From positions 1 through 12,635 of the forward strand of contig CAJBLW010000336.1 of the NCBI GenBank assembly GCA_903953985.1: a DNA stretch of 12,635 nt. The letters are read 5' to 3'. Source of the stretch: an uncultured Burkholderiales bacterium. Lineage in GTDB: Bacteria; Pseudomonadota; Gammaproteobacteria; Burkholderiales; Burkholderiaceae_C. The stretch's first letter is position 1, and every line of letters begins with the position of its first letter. The notes under the pieces were generated by a model. That model ran no database searches. It had not been told where the DNA came from and saw only the letters and a program-made list of their open reading frames with translations. Shown here piece after piece: positions 7,132-12,635 of the stretch. A program made the position numbers and the translations under genes.

Positions 7132-7140
7132 TTATCCACA
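7132..7140 (+). promoter_or_regulatory. Perfect DnaA box upstream of dnaB
   Basis: TTATCCACA exactly matches the high-affinity DnaA box consensus TTATNCACA. It ends 60 bp before the dnaB start. A partial repeat, TTATCCCAG (6 of 9), follows at 7144-7152. The location suggests that initiator DnaA could modulate transcription of the helicase gene. The match is seen directly; binding is inferred. Confidence 0.55.
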
Positions 7141-7200
7141 TGCTTATCCCAGACTTGCAGGTTTTTTGCGATTACCATGGTCTTTTGAGGCCCTAAATCG

Positions 7201-8619
7201 ATGTCCGCCGTTTTTGCTCCTTCCTTGAATACCTTTCCCGCCAACCTTTCCAACGACAGCCAGGTGGCCAAACTGCGCGTGCCGCCGCATTCGATTGAAG
7301 CCGAGTCCAGTGTTCTGGGCGGCTTGTTGCTGGACAACGGCGCCTGGGACCGTGTGGGGGATTTGCTGGTTGACAACGACTTTTACCGGCACGAACACAA
7401 GCTGATTTATGCCGCCATTGGGGCGCTGGTCAATGCTTCCAAACCCGCCGATGTCATCACTGTGAACGAGCAGTTGCAAAACCAGGGCAAGGCCGACGAA
7501 ATGGGTGGGCTTGGCTACCTGAATTCTCTGGCGCAATACGTGCCCAGCGCCAGCAACATCCGCCGCTATGCCGAGATCGTGCGCGAGCGCTCGATCCTGC
7601 GCAAACTGGTGTCCGCCAGCGATGAGATCGCAACCAACGCCTTCAATCCTCAGGGTAAAGCGATTGACCGTATCCTGGACGAGGCAGAGCAAAAAATCTT
7701 CAACATCGGTGAAGAAGGCTCACGCATGAAGCAGGGCTTCCAGTCGATGGACACACTGGTGGTGGAGTTGCTCGACCGCGTGCAGGAGATGGCCAACAAC
7801 CCCAACGACATCACCGGGGTTCCCACAGGTTTCTACGACTTGGACCGCATGACCTCGGGCTTGCAGCCTGGGGACATGGTGGTGCTGGCGGCACGACCTT
7901 CCATGGGTAAAACCGCTTTTGCGATCAATATCGCTGAGCATGTGGCCTTGAATGAGGGCTTGCCCGTGGCGGTGTTCTCGATGGAAATGGGCGCATCGCA
8001 GTTGGCGGTGCGTGTGGTGGGCTCGATCGGTCGCATCGATCAAGGCCATTTGCGCACAGGCAAGCTCAGCGATGACGAGTGGCCACGCTTGACCGAGGCC
8101 ATTGAAAAATTGCGCACCGTGTCCTTGCACATCGATGAAACGCCAGGCCTGACGTCGTCCGAATTAAGGGCCAATGCGCGGCGACTTGCGCGCCAGTGCG
8201 GCAAGCTGGGACTGATTGTGGTGGACTATTTGCAGCTGATGAGTGGCTCGGGCGGCGCAGGCGGTGACAACCGCGCCACCGAACTGGGCGAGATTTCGCG
8301 GGGTCTGAAAATGCTGGCCAAAGAGCTGCAATGCCCGGTAATTGCCTTATCGCAGTTGAACCGCAGTGTCGAACAACGCACTGACAAACGCCCCATGATG
8401 AGCGATTTGCGGGAATCGGGTGCCATTGAGCAGGATGCAGACATCATCATGTTCATTTACCGCGATGACTACTACAACAAGGACTCAAAAGATCCCGGCG
8501 TAGCTGAAATCATCATCGGTAAGCAGCGTAACGGTCCGACGGGCACGGTGCGACTGACATTCCTGAAGAACTTGACGCGCTTTGAAAGTCTGGCGTCGGG
8601 CCTGAGCGACGATTACTAA
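7201..8619 (+). CDS. dnaB: Replicative DNA helicase DnaB
   Basis: Hexameric 5'-3' helicase that unwinds the fork and recruits primase. At 472 residues it is the length of E. coli DnaB (471) and has no intein. A variable N-terminal tail (about 1-24) precedes the DnaB-N domain, recognisable by PPHSIEAESSVLGGLLLDN. After the linker comes the RecA-like ATPase: Walker A RPSMGKTAFAIN with Lys237, SMEMGASQL, Walker B LIVVDYLQLMSG with Asp342, the loop LSQLNRSVEQRTDKRPMMSDLRESG, and KQRNGPTGTV with the likely arginine finger. A GAGG (7187-7190) is 10 nt before the ATG, a slightly long spacing. The gene sits after the rplI terminator, so it needs its own promoter. It converges on the PhoH gene with a 21-bp gap holding no clear terminator. 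Confidence 0.98.
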   Translation: MSAVFAPSLNTFPANLSNDSQVAKLRVPPHSIEAESSVLGGLLLDNGAWDRVGDLLVDNDFYRHEHKLIYAAIGALVNASKPADVITVNEQLQNQGKADEMGGLGYLNSLAQYVPSASNIRRYAEIVRERSILRKLVSASDEIATNAFNPQGKAIDRILDEAEQKIFNIGEEGSRMKQGFQSMDTLVVELLDRVQEMANNPNDITGVPTGFYDLDRMTSGLQPGDMVVLAARPSMGKTAFAINIAEHVALNEGLPVAVFSMEMGASQLAVRVVGSIGRIDQGHLRTGKLSDDEWPRLTEAIEKLRTVSLHIDETPGLTSSELRANARRLARQCGKLGLIVVDYLQLMSGSGGAGGDNRATELGEISRGLKMLAKELQCPVIALSQLNRSVEQRTDKRPMMSDLRESGAIEQDADIIMFIYRDDYYNKDSKDPGVAEIIIGKQRNGPTGTVRLTFLKNLTRFESLASGLSDDY

Positions 8620-8640
8620 GACCCGACGGCGTCTTGAGGG

Positions 8641-10365
8641 TCAGAGGGCTTCGCTGGCAAAGTCTGCCAGTCTGGAGCGCTCCCCCCGAGCCAAGGTGAT
8701 GTGGCCACCATGTGCCCAACCTTTGAAACGATCTACTGCGTAGGTCAGGCCGGATGAGCCCTCGGTCAGGTAAGGCGTGTCGATTTGGGCGAGGTTGCCC
8801 ATGCAGATGATCTTGGTCCCCGGACCTGCGCGGGTGATCAGGGTTTTCATCTGCTTGGGCGTCAGGTTTTGCGCTTCGTCGATGATCACGTACTTGTTCA
8901 TGAAGGTGCGACCGCGCATGAAATTCATGCTCTTGATCTTGATGCGGCTCTTGATCAGCTCGTTGGGTGCCGCTCGGCCCCATTCACCGGCATTGCCGCC
9001 ATCGCCCTTGGCCAAAAACTCCAAATTGTCGTCCAGCGCGCCCATCCAGGGGCCCATTTTTTCTTCTTCGGTACCAGGCAAAAAGCCGATGTCTTCGCCC
9101 ACGCTCACAGTAGCGCGGGTCATGATGATTTCGGTGTATCGGCGATCATCCAGCACTTGAGTGAGGCCAGCGGCCAGGGCCATCAGGGTTTTGCCCGAGC
9201 CAGCGGTGCCCGCCAGCGTCACAAAGTCGATGTCCGGATCGGACAACAAGTTCATCGCGAAGTTCTGTTCTCTGTTTCGTGTGGTGACGCCCCAAACCGC
9301 ATTCTTTTGGTGGTTGAAGTCCTTCAGCGTGCGCAGCACCGCCGTCTTGCCGCGAATTTCGGTGACGCGCGCATACAGACTCGGTTCTCCGGGTGCCTCG
9401 AAATACACGAACTGATTCATGAACAGGCTCGGCACGATGGGGCCGCTGATGCGGTAGAAGGTATGGGTGCCCTGCTGCCAGCTTTCAACCGTTTTGCCAT
9501 TTTTGAGCCAAAAGTCAGGTGGCAAAGCCATGGAGCCTGGGTACAACAGGTCGCCATCTTCCAGGGTCTTATCATTTTGGTAGTCCTCTGCCTGTAGCCC
9601 AAGTGCTCGGGCCTTGACGCGCATGTTGATGTCCTTGGACACCAGCACCACTTCACGAGGCGCATGCAGTTGGCCCAGTGCCTTCACCACGCCCAGGATC
9701 TGGTTGTCGGCTTTGCCCTGCGGCAGTGCCAAGGGCAGGCTCAGGTCAAGTGCCTGGGTTTGGAAAAACAACTGCCCTGTGGCATCCGAGTGGCCCGTGA
9801 CACTTAAGGGTGAGCCTTGGCTCAGGTCTTGCCCCTGTCCAGAGGCCAATGTGTCGAGTGAGCGGCTGGCTTGTCGGGCATTGCGCGCCACTTCGGTCAT
9901 GCCTTTTTTGTGGCCGTCGAGCTCTTCCAGCACGATCATGGGCAAAAAGACATCGTGTTCCTCAAAGCGGAACAGGCTCATCGGGTCGTGCATCAGCACA
10001 TTGGTATCGAGGACAAAGAGTTTGCTCGGGCCGTTGCGACGTTTGGTTCGGCCTGTAGCGGATTTGTTCACCCGACTGGCTGGCGCCGCTAAAGCGGGAC
10101 GGGACTCGGCTTGGGGCATGCCTGCTTGCTTTGTGTTTGAAGTGGCCAGCGCAGCCTCTGGGGTATTGGGTGTCAGTGGACTGATTTCGTTCTTGCGCGG
10201 CCGAGCAGGACGTTTGGCTGTGCTGAACGCGGGTGTCTCGTTTGCCAAGCTCCGTTTCGTTTCGATTTGCACCATGACGGGTGCCTCAGTTTCCGTCTCG
10301 CTGCTTTCAAAGGCTGTGTGGGTCAAGCGGCTGGCGCGGTGGGTTGGAGCGGGTGGCAATGGCAT
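8641..10365 (-). CDS. PIN-PhoH family ATPase/RNase-like protein
   Basis: 574-residue fusion of a PIN nuclease-like domain to a PhoH ATPase, as in Mycobacterium PhoH2 and Bacillus YlaK; that class is described as RNA helicase/RNase, but the role in this organism is unknown. A low-complexity basic N-terminus (about 1-115, rich in P, A, K, R) precedes the PIN domain with DTNVLMHD (Asp120), LEELDGHKKG (Glu147/Glu148/Asp150) and SKDINMR (Asp245), so the acidic residues look complete. The PhoH part has Walker A GTAGSGKT (Lys392), TRATVSVGEDIGFLPGT, Walker B VIIDEAQN (Asp496/Glu497) and GNLAQIDTPYL. ATG 10365 is given as the start. The in-frame ATG at 10275 (544 residues) has a better Shine-Dalgarno, GAGG 8 nt upstream, and is a real alternative. 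It lies downstream of the bcp terminator. Confidence 0.94.
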   Translation of the reverse strand: MPLPPAPTHRASRLTHTAFESSETETEAPVMVQIETKRSLANETPAFSTAKRPARPRKNEISPLTPNTPEAALATSNTKQAGMPQAESRPALAAPASRVNKSATGRTKRRNGPSKLFVLDTNVLMHDPMSLFRFEEHDVFLPMIVLEELDGHKKGMTEVARNARQASRSLDTLASGQGQDLSQGSPLSVTGHSDATGQLFFQTQALDLSLPLALPQGKADNQILGVVKALGQLHAPREVVLVSKDINMRVKARALGLQAEDYQNDKTLEDGDLLYPGSMALPPDFWLKNGKTVESWQQGTHTFYRISGPIVPSLFMNQFVYFEAPGEPSLYARVTEIRGKTAVLRTLKDFNHQKNAVWGVTTRNREQNFAMNLLSDPDIDFVTLAGTAGSGKTLMALAAGLTQVLDDRRYTEIIMTRATVSVGEDIGFLPGTEEEKMGPWMGALDDNLEFLAKGDGGNAGEWGRAAPNELIKSRIKIKSMNFMRGRTFMNKYVIIDEAQNLTPKQMKTLITRAGPGTKIICMGNLAQIDTPYLTEGSSGLTYAVDRFKGWAHGGHITLARGERSRLADFASEAL

Positions 10366-10400
10366 GAACGACGGCCTTTAGATAATTGAAATTCGGATAC

Positions 10401-10436
10401 CAAAAACAAAAAGCCGCCAGGAAACCCGGGCGGCTT
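10401..10436 (-). terminator. Intrinsic terminator of bcp (minus strand)
   Basis: AAGCCGCC (10411-10418) and GGCGGCTT (10429-10436) form a perfect 8-bp stem with a 10-nt loop. Read on the minus strand, the stem is followed by a T-rich run (complement of 10401-10410, CTTTTTG-like then TTTTTGG), so it ends transcripts arriving from bcp, whose stop is 82 nt upstream. The 8-bp stem is identical to the core of the rplI terminator. Confidence 0.88.
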
Positions 10437-10518
10437 GAAGTATGGGATGTTGAGGGACTGCGTTTCAGCGTCATGAAATCATTATGCACGAGCCCTGTGA
10501 CAACACAGGCTGGCGACA

Positions 10519-11004
10519 TCAAACCACAGCAGTGGCTTTCTTTAGGTCCTTGACGGCCTGCAACACTTCCTCTACGTGGCCGGGTACTTTCAGACCACGC
10601 CACTCTTGCTTGAGGGTGCCGTCGGTTCCGATCAAGAAGGTGCTGCGCTCAATGCCCTTGACCTTTTTGCCATACATGATCTTGTTTTTCACCACACCAA
10701 ACATGTGGCACATCTTTTCTTCGGTATCGGCGATCAACTCGAAGGGCAGCTCCAGCTTGGCTTTGAAATCGTCGTGAGATTTCATGTTGTCGCGGGACAC
10801 GCCAAGGACCAAGGCGCCGGCTTTCACGAAATCTTTGTATTTGTCGCGAAACTGCATGGCTTCAGTGGTGCAGCCGGGGGTGTTGTCTTTGGGATAGAAA
10901 AACAAAACAACGGTTTGACCAACGTGGGAGATGTTCGAAACTTTCAGACCGCTGGTGGCATTGGCTTCAAATTCGGGGAGGGGTTTGTTGAGAACGATCG
11001 CCAT
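10519..11004 (-). CDS. bcp: Thioredoxin-dependent thiol peroxidase (Bcp/PrxQ peroxiredoxin)
   Basis: Cytoplasmic peroxiredoxin that reduces hydrogen peroxide and organic hydroperoxides. At 161 residues it fits the family. The active site reads FFYPKDNTPGCTTEA with peroxidatic Cys45, preceded by Thr42 and Pro43; later motifs are LGVSRD, FELIADTEEKMCHMFGV and RSTFLIGTDGTL. E. coli Bcp has its resolving cysteine five residues later (Cys50); here that position is Met50. The only other cysteine is Cys99, matching a third, less important cysteine in E. coli, so the enzyme may work as a 1-Cys type or use Cys99. The start ATG at 11004 fits the family N-terminus, but only a weak GAG-like ribosome site is seen. 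Flanked by a palindrome-rich upstream region and its own terminator. Confidence 0.95.
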   Translation of the reverse strand: MAIVLNKPLPEFEANATSGLKVSNISHVGQTVVLFFYPKDNTPGCTTEAMQFRDKYKDFVKAGALVLGVSRDNMKSHDDFKAKLELPFELIADTEEKMCHMFGVVKNKIMYGKKVKGIERSTFLIGTDGTLKQEWRGLKVPGHVEEVLQAVKDLKKATAVV

Positions 11005-11034
11005 TGAACTTTATCTCGCTTGACTGGTTGAGCG

Positions 11035-11059
11035 GGTGTCACCATTGACTGGTGTCAAT
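11035..11059. promoter_or_regulatory. Palindrome and direct-repeat cluster upstream of bcp
   Basis: ATTGAC-TGGT-GTCAAT (11044-11059) is a perfect inverted repeat. GGTG-T-CACC (11035-11043) is a second one directly beside it. In addition, TTGACTGGT occurs twice (11020-11028 and 11045-11053), 25 bp apart, and GGTGTCA occurs twice (11035-11041 and 11051-11057), 16 bp apart. The cluster lies 31-55 bp before the bcp start. On the minus strand it contains TTGACA (11058-11053), a perfect -35, though no good -10 follows at 15-19 bp. Confidence 0.42.
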
Positions 11060-11164
11060 TTCGCTAAAGGCTTTGGGCCTCGACAACCTGATATTTTACC
11101 CTGAACAGCCGTTGGCATTTGGACTAAAAGAACAGTGGATAAAAACAAAGCAAGAATGCATGCT

Positions 11165-11542
11165 TTAGGACTCGATCAAAAGCAAGGCGACCACCTTGCG
11201 TCCTTCACTGGCCAGGATGTTGTAGGTGCGACATGCCGCAGCAGTGTCCATGGTTTCTACACCGATGCCACGCATGATCAGGTCCTTCAGCCATTGTGGC
11301 TTGGCAAAACGCAGCGTTTGTCCGCTGCCGAACAAGACAAGCTCGGCACCGCTTTGGGCCCATGGGCTGAAGTCGCTCGCGCCTAGTGCATCGAAATGGC
11401 CCGTTGCCCAGGTCGCAGGCGGCATATCGGGCAGGCTGCTCACGGCCAAAGACTCTTGATACCGCACGCCATTGACTTCGATCCAGGCCCTGTCATAAGC
11501 GTTGATGGTTGGAGCATTGGATTTGTCGGGCTGGAGTTTCAT
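11165..11542 (-). CDS. Mth938-domain (DUF498/Xcc1710-like) protein
   Basis: Small soluble protein of 125 residues with the Mth938 fold. The translation shows the expected order: an N-terminal INAYDRAWIEVNGVRYQESLAV strand region (positions about 14-35), a central GAELVLFGSGQTLRF, and the C-terminal GIGVETMDTAAACRTYNILASEGRKVVALLL region (about 92-122). The human relative NDUFAF3 helps assemble respiratory complex I; the bacterial role is not established and nothing here settles it. Start at ATG 11542 because the family begins close to this point and no earlier start codon gives a better protein; no Shine-Dalgarno is visible, so translation may be weak. It is divergent from the aminotransferase gene and lies 160 bp upstream of bcp on the same strand. 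Confidence 0.88.
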   Translation of the reverse strand: MKLQPDKSNAPTINAYDRAWIEVNGVRYQESLAVSSLPDMPPATWATGHFDALGASDFSPWAQSGAELVLFGSGQTLRFAKPQWLKDLIMRGIGVETMDTAAACRTYNILASEGRKVVALLLIES

Positions 11543-11623
11543 GGGGTGGTAAAAGTGAGGGTCAGCGCAATTAAAGGCCAGGCTCTGAAAACTGCGCCGG
11601 TGAGGCCATAGAAATGTGGTCCA

Positions 11624-11629
11624 ATTATA
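11624..11629 (-). promoter_or_regulatory. Candidate -10 element for the Mth938-domain gene
   Basis: Read on the minus strand this is a perfect TATAAT, about 80 nt upstream of the ATG at 11542. No recognisable -35 is present at 16-18 bp. It lies in the 122-bp divergent region shared with the aminotransferase gene, only 35 bp from that gene's start, so the two promoters may overlap or interfere. Confidence 0.4.
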
Positions 11630-11664
11630 GGTTTTCCCTCATCCTCACTGCCTTTGGAGGCACT

Positions 11665-12635
11665 TTGAAGCCCATTCAGAAATCTGCCAAGCTCGCCAAC
11701 GTTTGTTATGACATTCGCGGTCCTATCATGGACCGAGCGCGTCAGATGGAAGAAGACGGCCACAAGATCATCAAACTGAACATCGGCATCCTGGCAGTTT
11801 TTGGTTTTGATGCGCCCGAAGAGATTCAGCAGGACATGATCCGAAATCTGCCCAATTCGGCGGGTTACTCGGACAGTAAAGGTATTTTTGCAGCGCGCAA
11901 GGCCGTGATGCACGAGACCCAAAAGCAAGGGATTTTGGGTGTGACGCTGGACGATATTTATCTTGGCAATGGTGCCAGCGAGTTGATCGTGATGGCCACC
12001 AACGGATTGCTTGATGATGGCGACGAGTTGCTCTTGCCTTCGCCCGATTACCCGCTTTGGACGGCTGCGGCCAGTTTGTCGGGGGGCACCCCTGTGCATT
12101 ACCGCTGCGATGAAGCCAATGGCTGGATGCCCAATTTGGACGATATTCGTGCCAAGGTCACACCGCGCACCAAGGGCATTGTGGTCATCAACCCCAACAA
12201 CCCCACGGGCGCCTTGTACTCCGAAGAGCTGCTCAAGGGCATCGTGTCGATTGCCCGCGAGCATGGCCTCGTGATCTTTGCCGACGAGGTGTACGACAAG
12301 GTTTTGTACGACGGCGTCAAGCACACGCCTTTGGGCAGTCTGTCACAAGATGTCGTGACCTTGACCTTCAACTCCTTGTCCAAAAGTTACCGCTCTTGCG
12401 GTTACCGTGCCGGTTGGATGGTGATTTCAGGCGACAAGAAAAGAGCCCGCGATTACATCGAGGGCCTGAACATGCTCTCGAACATGCGTTTGTGCGCTAA
12501 CGTACCTGGCCAGTGGGCCATTCAAACGGCTTTGGGAGGGCACCAGAGCATCAATGAATTGGTGGGCGAGGGGGGTCGCTTGCGCAAGCAGCGCGATTTG
12601 GCGCACCAGCTGATCACGGCCATCCCGGGTGTCAG
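11665..12635 (+). CDS. alaA: Alanine-type aminotransferase (AlaA/AlaT), 5' part only, TTG start
   Basis: PLP-dependent class I aminotransferase, expected to interconvert pyruvate/glutamate and alanine/2-oxoglutarate. The first 323 residues are visible; E. coli AlaA has 405, so about 80 are beyond the edge. Landmarks: KPIQKSAKLANVCYDIRGP, LGNGASELI, PSPDYPLWTAA, the PNNPTGALYS motif, the cofactor Asp in FADEVYDK, and the PLP lysine Lys240 in NSLSKSYRSCGYRAGW. The start is TTG 11665, preceded by GGAGG (11656-11660) 4 nt upstream, which gives the family's normal N-terminus. An in-frame ATG at 11614 would add 17 residues unlike the family. Ile42 replaces the Asn normally seen in the LNIGN motif. 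In related genomes I would expect homoserine dehydrogenase (hom) next, but that is outside the window. Confidence 0.94.
   Translation, partial: MKPIQKSAKLANVCYDIRGPIMDRARQMEEDGHKIIKLNIGILAVFGFDAPEEIQQDMIRNLPNSAGYSDSKGIFAARKAVMHETQKQGILGVTLDDIYLGNGASELIVMATNGLLDDGDELLLPSPDYPLWTAAASLSGGTPVHYRCDEANGWMPNLDDIRAKVTPRTKGIVVINPNNPTGALYSEELLKGIVSIAREHGLVIFADEVYDKVLYDGVKHTPLGSLSQDVVTLTFNSLSKSYRSCGYRAGWMVISGDKKRARDYIEGLNMLSNMRLCANVPGQWAIQTALGGHQSINELVGEGGRLRKQRDLAHQLITAIPGV

Noticed and set aside
8618..8635. Possible hairpin AAGAC/GTCTT between dnaB and the PhoH gene
   Set aside because: Only a 5-bp stem with no T tract on either strand, so I do not call a terminator. The convergent pair has no clear one.
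8785..9597. 270-codon open frame on the plus strand
   Set aside because: Shadow of the PIN-PhoH gene, which carries Walker A, Walker B and PIN motifs on the minus strand.
7043..10436. GCCGCC hairpins at 7043-7076 and 10401-10436 as a dispersed repeat family
   Set aside because: Only the terminator stem is shared, the loops and flanks differ, and each is well explained as the terminator of its own upstream gene.
11539..12324. 261-codon open frame on the minus strand
   Set aside because: It is antisense to the well-supported aminotransferase and overlaps the Mth938-gene start region in another frame; no recognisable motif.
1..12635. Mobile element, phage, CRISPR or defence system
   Set aside because: No transposase, integrase, long terminal repeats, spaced direct repeats or defence-type proteins. 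All genes are conserved housekeeping families in usual synteny.

Overview
This window looks like ordinary core chromosome of a betaproteobacterium, probably order Burkholderiales and close to the Comamonadaceae. That placement is an inference from protein wording (PpsR, PriB, DnaB, S18 with a basic N-terminal extension, an AlaA/AlaT-type aminotransferase) and from gene order; no 16S or other marker is present. I see no mobile element, CRISPR array, tRNA, rRNA or phage gene. Coding density is very high and every intergenic gap is under 200 bp.

Layout. 1-805 (minus): ppsR, the kinase/pyrophosphorylase that switches PEP synthase off and on, cut by the left edge. It is divergent from ppsA (950-3340, plus), its own target. 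Only 33 bp downstream follows a large sodium:solute symporter (3374-5500) with a coiled-coil insert and an EF-hand-like loop. This looks like a C2/C3 carbon uptake plus gluconeogenesis module. 5510-7076 (plus): a promoter and structured leader, then the classic rpsF-priB-rpsR-rplI operon (ribosomal proteins S6, S18, L9 and the primosomal protein PriB), closed by a clear intrinsic terminator. 7201-8619 (plus): dnaB, the replicative helicase, with a perfect DnaA box in its upstream region. Convergent to it, 8641-10365 (minus): a PIN-PhoH ATPase. Then 10519-11004 (minus): a Bcp/PrxQ peroxiredoxin with its own terminator. Then 11165-11542 (minus): an Mth938-domain (DUF498) protein. Divergent from that, 11665 to the right edge (plus): the first 323 residues of an alanine-type aminotransferase with a TTG start.

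How the genes fit together. The left third concerns PEP synthesis from pyruvate and its post-translational control. The middle links ribosome assembly with replication restart and fork unwinding (PriB, DnaB). The right third is a set of conserved but loosely related housekeeping genes.

I found no convincing undescribed system. The points worth a second look are local: the symporter's two extra-membrane insertions, palindromes in the ppsR/ppsA and bcp upstream regions, a candidate S6:S18 leader hairpin, the unusual priB start, the DnaA box before dnaB, a peroxiredoxin without the usual close resolving cysteine, and a substitution in a strongly conserved motif of the aminotransferase.
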